A stretch of 42,780 nucleotides of DNA from Paucilactobacillus nenjiangensis (GTDB lineage: Bacteria > Bacillota > Bacilli > Lactobacillales > Lactobacillaceae): the NCBI RefSeq assembly GCF_005405445.1, contig NZ_BJEB01000010.1, positions 1 through 42,780 on the forward strand. Direction: 5' to 3'. Of the stretch, positions 17,714 to 26,026 are shown in pieces. Each line of letters begins with the position of its first letter. Positions within the stretch are counted from its first letter, which is position 1. The position numbers and the translations under genes are program-made. Under the pieces are notes generated by a model that was not told where the DNA came from, did no database searches, and saw nothing but the letters and a program-made list of their open reading frames with translations.

Positions 17714-19147
17714 ATGTCAGATCCAGAAGGATATCTTAAATACGCGAGAAAAAATAATCCGACTCGTCCGGTCATGCGACGTGTGAAAGATTTTAACGTG
17801 ATGGAACTCGATTTGGGCGAACAAGATCGACAGGAACAAGCTGCACGATGTATGGATTGTGGTATTCCATTTTGTCATCATGGTGTTTTCTATGGCGGCA
17901 AGCGGGGCGTGAGTGGTTGTCCAAATGATAACCTAATCCCTGAATGGAACGATGCCATTTATCAAGGACAAATGAAACGAGCATTTGAACGTTTAACACG
18001 GACAAATTATTTACCAGACATGACAGGCCGTGTTTGTCCCGCCCCTTGTGAAGCCTCTTGTTCAAACAATCTAAACGGACCAGGAATTACCATTCGTGAC
18101 AACGAAAAATACATTATCGAAACTGCTTTTAAAAATGGTTGGGTTGTAGAATCAGGTAAACCAATCAGCCGCACTGGCAAAAAAATTGCCGTCATTGGTA
18201 GCGGCCCTGCTGGTCTTTCTGCAGCTTGGCGTCTAAATCAGCTTGGACACACAGTGACTGTTTATGAGCGTGCCGACAGGTTTGGCGGTTTTTTGATGTA
18301 TGGTATTCCAAATATGAAACTCGATAAATCAATTGTTGAACGCAGAATCAATGCGATGCGTGAAGTTGGTATTGAATTAATCGCGAACACGGAAGTTGGT
18401 AAAGACATTTCAGGTGAAGAGCTAAAAGAACAGTATGATCGTATCGTTGTTTGCTCTGGTTCGCGAGTTGCGCGTGATTTAGAGGCTCCTGGCCGTAATT
18501 TAAGCGGAATTTACCAAGCCGTCGACTATTTAACTGAAGCGACTAAGTCCGTTTTAGAAAATGGTACAGCGGCTACCAATGCATTAGCCGGAAAACATGT
18601 TTTGGTACTGGGCGGTGGAGATACTGGTAATGATTGTATTGGTACCGCAATTCGACAAGGATGTGCTAGCATCACGCAATTAGAAATTGCCTCCGCATTA
18701 CCTGAGGAACGCTCTGCTGACAACCAATGGCCGGAATGGCCCAATGTTTTAAAAAATGGCTACGGACAAAAAGAAGCCAAAGCGTTGTTTGGTAATAACG
18801 TGACTAAATATGATTCCACCGTCACCACATTTTACGGAACTGACGGACATGTTTCTGAAGTTGATATCAGCGATGTGAAAAATTTCAAAGCCATTCCAGA
18901 AACCGAAAAACGTGTTAAAGCTGATTTAGTTTTACTAGCCATGGGCTTTACAGGTGCTGAACAATGGTTATTTGATGAATTAGGAATCACTGACGTCACT
19001 GCTAAATATGCTACCAATGATGAACAACTCTACGTTGCCGGAGATGCTCATCGTGGTCCAAGTCTTGTTATTTGGGGCATTCTCGAAGGACGTATGTGTG
19101 CTGAAAAAATTGATGCTTCATTACAATCATTAGCTGCAACTAAATAA
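17714..19147 (+). CDS. gltD: Glutamate synthase small subunit GltD
   Basis: GltD passes electrons from NADPH through FAD and Fe-S clusters to GltB. The 477-residue protein has N-terminal cluster cysteines (ARCMDCGIPFCHHG and GRVCPAPCEASCSNN), an FAD site (AVIGSGPAGLSAAWRLNQLGH) near residue 157 and an NADPH site (LVLGGGDTGNDCIGTA). The C-terminus contains the expected AGDAHRGPSLVIWGI. AAAGGAG precedes the ATG. It is probably co-transcribed with gltB through the array, and a terminator follows directly. Confidence 0.96.
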   Translation: MSDPEGYLKYARKNNPTRPVMRRVKDFNVMELDLGEQDRQEQAARCMDCGIPFCHHGVFYGGKRGVSGCPNDNLIPEWNDAIYQGQMKRAFERLTRTNYLPDMTGRVCPAPCEASCSNNLNGPGITIRDNEKYIIETAFKNGWVVESGKPISRTGKKIAVIGSGPAGLSAAWRLNQLGHTVTVYERADRFGGFLMYGIPNMKLDKSIVERRINAMREVGIELIANTEVGKDISGEELKEQYDRIVVCSGSRVARDLEAPGRNLSGIYQAVDYLTEATKSVLENGTAATNALAGKHVLVLGGGDTGNDCIGTAIRQGCASITQLEIASALPEERSADNQWPEWPNVLKNGYGQKEAKALFGNNVTKYDSTVTTFYGTDGHVSEVDISDVKNFKAIPETEKRVKADLVLLAMGFTGAEQWLFDELGITDVTAKYATNDEQLYVAGDAHRGPSLVIWGILEGRMCAEKIDASLQSLAATK

Positions 19148-19158
19148 TAATTACCTTC

Positions 19159-19192
19159 AAGATTGAGTGAACTATTTGCTCAATCTTTTTTT
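19159..19192 (+). terminator. gltBD terminator
   Basis: AAGATTGAG and CTCAATCTT form a 9-bp stem followed by a run of T, about 12 bp after the gltD stop. Confidence 0.85.
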
Positions 19193-19245
19193 GATTCCTA
19201 GATTTTGACTTACAAATCTGCCATGAGAACATTTTTAATTTCCAC

Positions 19246-19279
19246 TCAAAAAGCTCTCAGCAAATTTGCTGAGAGCTTT
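19246..19279 (-). terminator. Mannose PTS operon terminator
   Basis: AAGCTCTCAGCA and TGCTGAGAGCTT pair perfectly. On the minus strand it is followed by a T tract, just after the manZ stop. Confidence 0.85.
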
Positions 19280-19295
19280 GTTGTTAAAGCAATAA

Positions 19296-20210
19296 TTACA
19301 TTAAGTGGATTAAGTGGAATACAACACCGACTACGAACAAACCAAGGATGATGATGATTGGAGAAACTTTCTTCTTCAATAACCACATACATAGGAGTGT
19401 CAATAGAAGTGCAGATAATCCAGGAATCAAACTATCTAAGTTATCTTGTAACGTAGTAGTCTTTGTTGCGCTCAATGCAAGACCTGCATCTTTGCCTTCC
19501 AAGGCTTTTTGAATACCTTTGGCACCAGATGGAAGACTGTTCCAGTCAATATAAGCACCTTTTGAGAGCTTAGTTTCAGAAACAACTGGAGTCCAAGTAA
19601 TTGTTACCCACCGGTTAACCAGCGATCCTAAGATAAACATACCTAGAATTGAAGCACCTTTGGTAACATCACGAAGTAAACCACCAGACAAATCTTCTGA
19701 AATCTTTGAACCAGCTTTGTATCCGAATTCTTGTGTATACCACATGAATCCCATACGAATCAAATTCCAAACAACGAAGTAAATGATTGGTCCAAGAATG
19801 TTTCCACTCATTGCTAATGTTGCGGCTAAGGCACCTAAGATAGGCTTAACCGTGAACCAGAACACTGGATCACCAATACCAGCAAGAGGACCCATCATAC
19901 CAACTTTAACCCCTTGAATAGTTACATCATCAACAGGAGCTCCGTTTGATCTTTCTTCTTCAAGAGCCAAGGTAACCCCAATAATTGGAGATGCAATGTA
20001 TGGATGAGTATTAAAGAATTCTAGATGCCGTTTCAAAGCAGCAGCACGATCTTCTTTGGAAGTATATAATTTCTTGATTGCTGGAATCATTGCATAAGTC
20101 CAACCACCGTTTTGCATACGTTCGTAGTTCCATGATCCTTGAATAAATGTTGATCTCCACCATACGTGAAGACGATCACTTTTTGTTAATTTAATTTTGT
20201 TATCAGCCAT
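19296..20210 (-). CDS. manZ: PTS mannose-family transporter subunit IID
   Basis: IID is one of the two membrane components of mannose-class PTS permeases. The 304-residue protein opens with the typical LTKSDRLHVWWRSTFIQGSWNYERMQNGGW and contains EEERSNG and GIGDPVFWFTVKPILGALAATLA. It ends in a hydrophobic segment with a di-lysine turn (LLKKKVSPIIIILGLFVVG). It is third in the operon, 25 bp after manY, and likely acts with manX and manY to take up mannose, glucose or a related hexose. Confidence 0.95.
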   Translation of the reverse strand: MADNKIKLTKSDRLHVWWRSTFIQGSWNYERMQNGGWTYAMIPAIKKLYTSKEDRAAALKRHLEFFNTHPYIASPIIGVTLALEEERSNGAPVDDVTIQGVKVGMMGPLAGIGDPVFWFTVKPILGALAATLAMSGNILGPIIYFVVWNLIRMGFMWYTQEFGYKAGSKISEDLSGGLLRDVTKGASILGMFILGSLVNRWVTITWTPVVSETKLSKGAYIDWNSLPSGAKGIQKALEGKDAGLALSATKTTTLQDNLDSLIPGLSALLLTLLCMWLLKKKVSPIIIILGLFVVGVVFHLIHLM

Positions 20211-20235
20211 GTTGTTATTCCTCCTTTCGATTTTT

Positions 20236-21045
20236 TTAATATTTATCGATGATATCGCCTAACGGATCGCCGGTATTTGCACCGCCGCCTCCATTGCTGC
20301 TACCACCAGTTTTAGAAAGTGTCAGATAAATTAATGCAACGGCTAATCCGATTGTACCTAAAGCAATCAATGTTAAATCAGTGATTGTGGCAAATACGAA
20401 ACCAATTGCAAAGAATGGCCAAACTTCTTTGGTTGCCATCATGTTGATAACCATTGCGTAACCAACAGCAACAACCATACCACCACCAACGGCAAGACCA
20501 TCAGTTAACCAACCAGGCATAGCATTTAGCATTGATTTCACTGGGCCAGCACCAACAGCTAAGATTAAGCTGGCTGGGATAGCAATACGAAGTCCTTGTA
20601 GACAGATGGCAAAAATGTGCCAAAATTCAATTACTCTGAAGTTTGCATTTTCAGCAGCTTTATCCATCAAATGCACAATCGCAGTAGCAATCGTACGAAC
20701 GATGATTGTAAGAAGTAAACCAGCAACAGCCAAAGGAACGGCAATAGCGATAGCTGAGTTAACTCCGGCTTTTCCTTGGCCACCCAAAACTAAAATAATT
20801 GCGGATGCAACAGCGGCCAAAGCAGCATCGGGAGCAACAGCGGCCCCAATATTTGCCCAACCAAGAGCGATTAGTTGCAAGGTACCACCTAAAATCAAAC
20901 ATGGTAATAATTGTCCAGTAACTAATCCAATTAATGTACAGGCAATAACTGGTTGATGGAAATGGAATTCATCCAGAATACCTTCCATACCAGCTAAGAA
21001 AGATACAAATATTACTAAAATAATTTGAATAAAATTCAAACTCAT
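20236..21045 (-). CDS. manY: PTS mannose-family transporter subunit IIC
   Basis: IIC is the polytopic sugar-conducting subunit. The 269-residue protein is hydrophobic along most of its length and has family stretches GMEGILDEFHFHQPVIACTL, GGTLQLIALGWANIGAAVAPDAALA and LTDGLAVGGGMVVAVGYAMVINMM. The C-terminal tail is glycine- and serine-rich. GGAGG lies shortly before the ATG. It sits between manX and manZ with spacers of about 25 bp. Confidence 0.95.
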   Translation of the reverse strand: MSLNFIQIILVIFVSFLAGMEGILDEFHFHQPVIACTLIGLVTGQLLPCLILGGTLQLIALGWANIGAAVAPDAALAAVASAIILVLGGQGKAGVNSAIAIAVPLAVAGLLLTIIVRTIATAIVHLMDKAAENANFRVIEFWHIFAICLQGLRIAIPASLILAVGAGPVKSMLNAMPGWLTDGLAVGGGMVVAVGYAMVINMMATKEVWPFFAIGFVFATITDLTLIALGTIGLAVALIYLTLSKTGGSSNGGGGANTGDPLGDIIDKY

Positions 21046-21069
21046 AATGTTGAACCTCCTTCTTTTCTC

Positions 21070-22044
21070 CTATTTTTTCTCATTATTTAATTCGTTTTGT
21101 GCCTTCTTCAAGATTTCATCCATATTATCTTTTGAGTCACCAGGCACTTTACGAACATCAAACTTGATGCCGTCTTTGGCTAGTTTTCCAAAAGTATCAA
21201 TGTCGTCTTGATCAAAAGCAAGCACTTTATTTGGTTGAACTTTACCAACTGCGTGAGCCATTGAACCAACGTTAATTGTTCCAACATCAACTCCACCCTC
21301 AACTGCTCTCAAAGCATCTTGAGGTGTTTCAAAGAGTAACATCACACGTTCGTTACCGAAGTGCTTATCATCTTTAGCCAACTCAATCATGTGGTCGATT
21401 GGCACAACGTGTGCATGCACGCCAACTGGTGCAGCCTGTTGAATCAAATTCTTCCGCAAGTCATCTTTCGCAACTGCATCTGAAACAACAATAATCCGTG
21501 TTGGATTAACTGCTTTCGTCCAAGCTGTGGCAATTTGACCGTGTAACAACCGGGTGTCAATTCGTGCTAAGACATAAGACATCTTCCCTGGTGCACCTGC
21601 ATTAGCTGTTGATACAGCTTGTGGTGCAGCAGTCCGAGCCTTCTGTAATTCCTCAGGACGAACTTTAACACCATCTTGTCCCACTGGGGCAATTTGAGCA
21701 GCAATGTCGTGACTGCTCTCAGAAGACATACGAGCACCGTATGCTTCAACTAATAATGGCAAATTCAAACCTGTGACAACAGCCCAAGTATCTTTGTGGG
21801 CTTCAAATAGGTTGTTAACTTGATTAAATGGAGTGCCACCCCATAAATCAACTAAGAAAAGAATTTGATCTGTGTTATCCAAACTTTTGATAGCATCTTC
21901 AAGCTTCTTTTTAAAATCATCTGGGCCTTCACTGGGTTGCAGTGTAACTGCTTTAACATTTTCTTGTTCTCCGAAAATCATATTTCCAGATTGAAGAATC
22001 CCTTCTGCAAAAGCGCCATGACTTGTAATGATTATTCCAACCAT
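21070..22044 (-). CDS. manX: PTS mannose-family fused IIAB subunit
   Basis: This 324-residue cytoplasmic protein joins IIA and IIB. IIA starts at VGIIITSHGAFAEG, with His9 as the HPr-dependent phosphorylation site. An Ala- and Pro-rich linker (residues about 138-155) leads into IIB, which starts at LARIDTRLLHGQIATAWTK and holds the second phospho-His. ATG 22044 has AGGAGG 10 bp upstream; the open frame to 22113 adds a stretch with no family match and no ribosome site. Expression is probably under CcpA control, as a cre site overlaps the promoter. Confidence 0.95.
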   Translation of the reverse strand: MVGIIITSHGAFAEGILQSGNMIFGEQENVKAVTLQPSEGPDDFKKKLEDAIKSLDNTDQILFLVDLWGGTPFNQVNNLFEAHKDTWAVVTGLNLPLLVEAYGARMSSESSHDIAAQIAPVGQDGVKVRPEELQKARTAAPQAVSTANAGAPGKMSYVLARIDTRLLHGQIATAWTKAVNPTRIIVVSDAVAKDDLRKNLIQQAAPVGVHAHVVPIDHMIELAKDDKHFGNERVMLLFETPQDALRAVEGGVDVGTINVGSMAHAVGKVQPNKVLAFDQDDIDTFGKLAKDGIKFDVRKVPGDSKDNMDEILKKAQNELNNEKK

Positions 22045-22179
22045 CCTTACTAACCTCCTTTTCAAATTGACAGCTTCAACAAGAAACGAGCTACGAAACC
22101 GCATGGTAAACATATAAAATGCTTATTTTTGCGATAAGAATAAAATAATTTTAGTAAACTCGCAAATTGTTGGTATTTT

Positions 22180-22193
22180 TGAATACGCTTTCA
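22180..22193 (-). promoter_or_regulatory. cre site (CcpA operator) at the man promoter
   Basis: TGAAAGCGTATTCA on the minus strand fits the cre consensus TGNAANCGNTNNCA at every position. It starts at the last base of the -10 box, where CcpA binding would block initiation. Confidence 0.8.
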
Positions 22194-22221
22194 TTTTACA
22201 GTCGTACGTGTTGTTTGTCAA
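22193..22221 (-). promoter_or_regulatory. manXYZ promoter
   Basis: TTGACA (22216-22221) and TAAAAT (22193-22198) are 17 bp apart on the minus strand, downstream of the manO stop. manXYZ can therefore be transcribed independently of manO. No sigma-54 type -24/-12 element was seen. Confidence 0.8.
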
Positions 22222-22249
22222 TCTGATCATTTTTTAATTTTATGTTCAT

Positions 22250-22636
22250 TTATTTGTTCTTATTTTTCTTGTGAAATATATTACTTACGGAGCGTTTGAC
22301 TACGTCCCAAAAACTCAGTGAGCGTACCATTTTATTTGGGTCCATATGATTTCGAATGGCACGTAATGTGGCCTTCGCATCCTTTGAAGAGAAGGTATAT
22401 GTTCCGTTGGCCTTGGTCTTAATAGCGAAGCGTGGGATTGTCTTCCCACCAAAAATGACCGAAGCGATAACTGAATCAACTTCTTCCCAAGGAATTTGGA
22501 TGTAGTCCCGCACATTTTTATCGTTAAAAAATTCAAATCCTTTGTCACCAACCATCAATTGGCCATACGTACCCGCACCCAAATAGGATGTGGCTTTTTC
22601 GACAAGTTCAACTTTTGTGTTAATTGATTCAACCAT
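22250..22636 (-). CDS. manO: DUF956 family protein, ManO-type
   Basis: The 128-residue protein matches the DUF956 family often found beside mannose PTS genes in Firmicutes and named ManO. It shows ATSYLGAGTYGQLMVGDKGFEFFN and IQIPWEEVDSVIASVIFGGKTIPRFAIKT, followed by a basic C-terminus (FHKKNKNK). No catalytic motif is seen, and its role is thought to be modulation of the PTS. Here it precedes manXYZ rather than following it, and the man promoter lies between them. The ribosome site is modest. Confidence 0.85.
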   Translation of the reverse strand: MVESINTKVELVEKATSYLGAGTYGQLMVGDKGFEFFNDKNVRDYIQIPWEEVDSVIASVIFGGKTIPRFAIKTKANGTYTFSSKDAKATLRAIRNHMDPNKMVRSLSFWDVVKRSVSNIFHKKNKNK

Positions 22637-22763
22637 TTTATCCAGCTCATTTCCTTTGATTTTTGATTTCTAATTTTGGTATGTCTATTTTGTTATTATT
22701 GCATAAAGTATCTCGGTTTTGTTTAAATCATTAATTTCACTAAACTAATTTAACTTTTTACTA

Positions 22764-22796
22764 CAAAAAAAGCTGGCAGAATAATATCTACCAGCT
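22764..22796 (-). terminator. Terminator of the T-box-controlled micro-ORF
   Basis: AGCTGG and CCAGCT with extended pairing form a stem followed by seven T on the minus strand. It ends the short transcript that begins at the promoter at 23301. Confidence 0.8.
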
Positions 22797-22811
22797 ATAT
22801 CTTCTCATAAA

Positions 22812-22892
22812 TTACAATAACACGAATTGTTGTGATGTTTCAAACAGCACCATTAAATGGGGCCAATTTACGTTTGTTGTTTTATATGTCAT
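22812..22892 (-). CDS. 26-residue ORF downstream of a T-box leader
   Basis: The ATG at 22892 has AAAGGGG 8 bp upstream and opens a 26-codon frame. It starts MTYKTTNVNWPHLMVLF and ends QQFVLL before TAA. It is the only reasonable ORF between the T-box leader and the terminator at 22764. It has no recognised homologue. It could be a micro-peptide expressed on amino acid starvation, or the eroded remnant of a larger gene once controlled by the T-box. The clean ribosome site and terminator favour a real unit. Confidence 0.5.
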   Translation of the reverse strand: MTYKTTNVNWPHLMVLFETSQQFVLL

Positions 22893-23004
22893 TGAATTAT
22901 CCCCTTTGTTTTAAATTAAATATGTGTGCTGAATATGGTACTCCTATGTTTGATGCTATGTATGTTTACTAAATATGTGTTGTTATTATGTGTTTTCATT
23001 TTGC

Positions 23005-23292
23005 TATGTTGATTTAATAAAAAAGCGTCCTCATCGTATAAATACGACAAGGACGCTTTCGCGTGTTACCACCCATGTTTTTGGCACATTCACATGTACC
23101 AACTTATCAAGATCTATCAGTAAGCAATAAATTTCTGACTTTATAATGGGTGTCTTCCCATAATCTCTCGAAAAAGATTAAGAAATCGATAAATCTTTCG
23201 TAGACAGGAATTTACATCTTTTCAGCAACGATGCTTTCTAAAAAATTCACTACTAACTATTCCATCCATCAATGCGTTCATCTATTAAATCA
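23005..23292 (-). promoter_or_regulatory. T-box riboswitch leader
   Basis: The minus strand has a T-box leader: a long 5' region with an AGTA element (TTAGTAGTGAA) in the stem I position, a GGTACA/TGTGCC stem III hairpin, and GGGTGGTAAC at 23065-23074, the tRNA acceptor-binding sequence. ACGC-GAAA-GCGT next to it builds the antiterminator, which competes with the terminator at 23013-23056. The bulge reads UGGU, so the discriminator base of the sensed tRNA is expected to be A, which argues against serine. I could not assign the specifier codon with confidence. Confidence 0.85.
23013..23056 (-). terminator. T-box terminator hairpin
   Basis: GCGTCCT...TCGTAT pairs with ATACGA...AGGACGC over a long stem followed by a T run on the minus strand. 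It shares GCGTCC with the antiterminator. Confidence 0.85.
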
Positions 23293-23300
23293 ATGACTAC

Positions 23301-23330
23301 ATTATACCTAATGCTTTATTAAAATGTCAA
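23301..23330 (-). promoter_or_regulatory. Promoter of the T-box transcript
   Basis: TTGACA (23325-23330) and TATAAT (23301-23306) are both perfect, 18 bp apart, 21 bp after the serA stop. Confidence 0.85.
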
Positions 23331-23350
23331 CGCCATTTTTTCATTTGTTT

Positions 23351-24541
23351 TTAATCGTTAACCGTTTTTTTCAATCCACGGACCCTAATGATGGCATCGA
23401 TATCTAAACATTTTTGTTCAAAATCTGCATATAGGCCTTCATCCATCGCGTCAACATCAATCATCGTGTAGGCATAATCACCTTTTGAAGAGTTAATCAT
23501 GTTGGCAATATTAATATTTAATTCAGCCAAAACGGTTGTAATTTTACCAACCATGCTTGGTACATTTTGATGTAACAAAGTTAATCGATATGGAGAGTTA
23601 AATGGCATATAAACTGCGGGGAAGTTGACTGAATGTTCAATTTCTCCAGTCTCCAAATACTTCCGTAAAGTATGTGCCACCATCTCCGCACAATTATCTT
23701 CAGCTTCTTGTGTGGTTCCACCCAGATGGGGAGTAACCACAACTTTTTCGTGAGCAACGAGTGCATCTGAAGCAAAATCAGTCCAATACTGACTAATTTG
23801 GCCAGATTCTAAGGCTGCCAAGACAGGTGCTTCTTCAACAATGCCATCTCGAGAATAATTTAATAAGACAGCACCTTTTTTCATCGTTAACAATTCTTTT
23901 GCGCTAATTAAATCCTTATTTTTTTCAGTATATGGGATATGGATCGTCACATAATCACTATCTTTAAGCACATCTTCAATAGAACTGGCCCGAGGAATGT
24001 CGCTTGAAACTTGCCATGCATGTTCAACCGAAATGTAAGGATCATAACCAATCACGTCCATCCCCAGTTGTTGAGCCGTATCGGCCACCTTTGAGCCAAC
24101 CGCACCTAAGCCAATCACGCCCAACTTTTTGCCAGCCAGTTCAGTTCCGCGAAAATGGTTTTTGCCAGATTCAGCTTGCAAAGTCACGTCAGCATCTTCA
24201 CCTGAATTTAAGGTGCTGACCCAATTAATCGCTGGAATAATTGGCCGGGCAGCCATGATCAGCACTGCAATGATTAGTTCCTTCACTGCATTAGAGTTTG
24301 CACCAGGAGCATTAAAGACCACCACTCCATTTTCACTGGCTTTATCCAGCGGAATGTTATTAACACCCGCGCCGGCACGCCCAATCGCTAACAAACTGAC
24401 TGGAAAGACCCCACGATGTAGATTTTGGCTTCTAATCAAGAGGGCATCTGGTTCAGCAACCCCATTAATTTCATATTTATCTTTAGGAAAGACAGCTAAT
24501 CCAACATTTGAAATTACGTTATAAGTTTTAATCTGATACAT
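23351..24541 (-). CDS. serA: D-3-phosphoglycerate dehydrogenase SerA
   Basis: SerA oxidises 3-phosphoglycerate to 3-phosphohydroxypyruvate, the first step of serine synthesis. The 396-residue protein has the catalytic-domain pattern RAGAGVNNIPLDKASENGVVVFN, the NAD site LGVIGLGAVGSKVADTAQQLG, and the general-acid His in VVTPHLGGTTQEAEDN. The C-terminal 80 residues form an ACT domain (LHQNVPSMVGKITTVLAELNINIANM), the usual serine-sensing module. ATG 24541 is chosen because GGGGGAAA precedes it; the frame to 24556 has no site. It starts directly after serC. Confidence 0.93.
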   Translation of the reverse strand: MYQIKTYNVISNVGLAVFPKDKYEINGVAEPDALLIRSQNLHRGVFPVSLLAIGRAGAGVNNIPLDKASENGVVVFNAPGANSNAVKELIIAVLIMAARPIIPAINWVSTLNSGEDADVTLQAESGKNHFRGTELAGKKLGVIGLGAVGSKVADTAQQLGMDVIGYDPYISVEHAWQVSSDIPRASSIEDVLKDSDYVTIHIPYTEKNKDLISAKELLTMKKGAVLLNYSRDGIVEEAPVLAALESGQISQYWTDFASDALVAHEKVVVTPHLGGTTQEAEDNCAEMVAHTLRKYLETGEIEHSVNFPAVYMPFNSPYRLTLLHQNVPSMVGKITTVLAELNINIANMINSSKGDYAYTMIDVDAMDEGLYADFEQKCLDIDAIIRVRGLKKTVND

Positions 24542-24542
24542 T

Positions 24543-25619
24543 CTATTTTCCCCCATGAGTCAATTCAAATTGTTTTAATTCTTCAATTAATTTCTTTACA
24601 CCAGCAGTTGGCATGGCATTATATAAACTTGTCCGCATCCCACCGATAATTCGATGACCGCCTAAGTTAACTAACCCATGTTCCTTAGCTTGCGCAATAA
24701 ATTCTTGATCCAATGCCTTACTATCCGTTTTAAAGACCGGATTAGTAATTGAACGTTCCGCCACTGGTACATCGTTATGAAAGACTTTTGAATTATCTAA
24801 AAAGTCGTACAACATAGCTGCTTGATCTAAATTTTGTTGATAAATGGCATCTACCCCGCCAAACTTCTTCAACCACTTAAACGTAAGTCCTGCCGCATAA
24901 GTATTAAAAACAGGTGGCGTATTAAATGATGAATGCTTAGCATCCTCAATCCGATAATCCATCACATCAGAGAGTAATTGTTGTTCAACAAGTTTTTCTC
25001 GCTTCACAATGACGACGGTCATCCCCGCTGGCCCAATATTTTTTTGCGCGCCGGCAAAGATTAAATCAAAATCATTTACATTGTATGGTTCCGCCAAAAT
25101 ATTAGATGACATATCAACTGCTAATGGTTGGTTGACGTTGGGTGCTTGATGATAAGTGGTTCCTTCGATAGTATTGTTGGTCGTCAAATATAAATAATCT
25201 AACTGATCATCAATGGTGGTTGGAATGGTTGGTAATTTGCTACCCACTTCATCATTTTCAATTACTTGCACATCTAAGCCTTGGATTCGTTTTGCTGCTT
25301 CAATCGATTTTTTTGAAAAATAGCCTGAATTCGCGTACCTCACCTTGTGGTAATGGGTGGCTAAGTTTAGTGGCACACTCGTGAATTGTAAGGTTCCTCC
25401 ACCTTGTAGGAAAAGAACCGCATAATCATCACCAATATGCATTAAATCACGTAAATCTTGTTCCGCTTCAAGTTCTAAATCTTCATACAGTGGAGAACGA
25501 TGACTAATTTCCATCACACTCATTCCACTATTTTTATACGAAGGTAAATCTTCCCGAATTTGATTAATTACTTCTATTGGCATTACGCCAGGGCCGGCTG
25601 AAAAGTTATAAACTGTCAT
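24543..25619 (-). CDS. serC: Phosphoserine aminotransferase SerC
   Basis: SerC transfers an amino group from glutamate to 3-phosphohydroxypyruvate using PLP. The 358-residue protein has NFSAGPGVMP at the N-terminus, LQGGGTLQF, the PLP-binding Lys in IFAGAQKNIGPAGMTVVIV, and GGHRIIGGMRTSLYNAMP near the end. CAGGAG lies 8 bp before the ATG. serC and serA form a two-gene operon, and no phosphoserine phosphatase gene is found in the window. Confidence 0.95.
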   Translation of the reverse strand: MTVYNFSAGPGVMPIEVINQIREDLPSYKNSGMSVMEISHRSPLYEDLELEAEQDLRDLMHIGDDYAVLFLQGGGTLQFTSVPLNLATHYHKVRYANSGYFSKKSIEAAKRIQGLDVQVIENDEVGSKLPTIPTTIDDQLDYLYLTTNNTIEGTTYHQAPNVNQPLAVDMSSNILAEPYNVNDFDLIFAGAQKNIGPAGMTVVIVKREKLVEQQLLSDVMDYRIEDAKHSSFNTPPVFNTYAAGLTFKWLKKFGGVDAIYQQNLDQAAMLYDFLDNSKVFHNDVPVAERSITNPVFKTDSKALDQEFIAQAKEHGLVNLGGHRIIGGMRTSLYNAMPTAGVKKLIEELKQFELTHGGK

Positions 25620-25651
25620 TCTCGTTCTCCTGTCTTAATTGATTTGTTACT

Positions 25652-25679
25652 ATCATACTGGGGTGACAAATTATTGCAA
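25652..25679 (-). promoter_or_regulatory. Candidate serC-serA promoter
   Basis: TTGCAA (25674-25679) and TATGAT (25652-25657) are 16 bp apart on the minus strand, about 35 bp before the serC ATG. There is no T-box or leader peptide in front of serC. Confidence 0.5.
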
Positions 25680-25886
25680 TCTGCAGATTGGCGATTTTTT
25701 GCAAAAAAGGCTCAATATCCCTATCAGGTCAACGTTTGACTTACATAAAATTAATTTCATAAATATATTTATAATTTTTATATTGTTATTAAAACACAAT
25801 AAAATTCTACTTTAGCAGCCATTTTAACCAATATAATTATTTTTATAACGTATTATTATATAAATTATAATCTGAAAGATACCAAA

Positions 25887-25915
25887 TTGACACTCTCTCT
25901 TTCATTCCTTATAAT
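25887..25915 (+). promoter_or_regulatory. Consensus promoter upstream of the TrpXYZ-type operon
   Basis: TTGACA (25887-25892) and TATAAT (25910-25915) are both perfect at the ideal 17-bp spacing, the strongest promoter in the window. The gene it points to starts nearly 300 bp downstream, beyond a terminator and a repeat pair. Confidence 0.88.
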
Positions 25916-25922
25916 TAAATTG

Positions 25923-26000
25923 ATTAAGACAACATTAAAATTGCTAATGTTCCTACTAATAATTCATGTGCCTACCTCGGGTTAACCGGTAGGCTTTTCT
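25923..26000 (+). ncRNA. Short terminated leader or small RNA ahead of trpX
   Basis: A transcript from the consensus promoter would be about 80 nt. It has a 5' hairpin with AACATTA (25931-25937) and TAATGTT (25945-25951), a single-stranded linker, then the terminator GCCTACC/GGTAGGC ending at 26000. It may be a stand-alone small RNA or the aptamer and terminator of an attenuated leader for the ABC transporter. No known riboswitch consensus is recognised, and no leader peptide with a ribosome site is present. Confidence 0.5.
25970..26000 (+). terminator. Terminator of the short trpX leader
   Basis: GCCTACC and GGTAGGC pair around a loop that itself contains the palindrome GGTTAACC, followed by TTTTCT on the plus strand only, which fixes its direction. 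Confidence 0.75.
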
Positions 26001-26026
26001 ACTGTCTTAGGCAATTATATTTTTTC

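Noticed and set aside
22080-22250. Sigma-54 promoter for the mannose PTS, as in some lactobacilli
   Set aside because: No TGGCAC-N5-TTGC pattern was found. A sigma-70 promoter with a cre site is clear instead.
22881-22965. A second small ORF (MKTHNNNTY...) between the T-box terminator and the 26-codon ORF
   Set aside because: No ribosome binding site and low-complexity AT-rich composition.
23005-23292. Serine-specific T-box controlling serC-serA
   Set aside because: The T-box lies downstream of both genes on the same strand, so it cannot control them, and its UGGU bulge predicts discriminator base A whereas tRNA-Ser has G.
25948-25986. Leader peptide MFLLIIHVPTSG in the trpX leader
   Set aside because: No ribosome binding site precedes the ATG, which lies inside a hairpin arm, and there is no run of a single relevant amino acid codon such as Trp.
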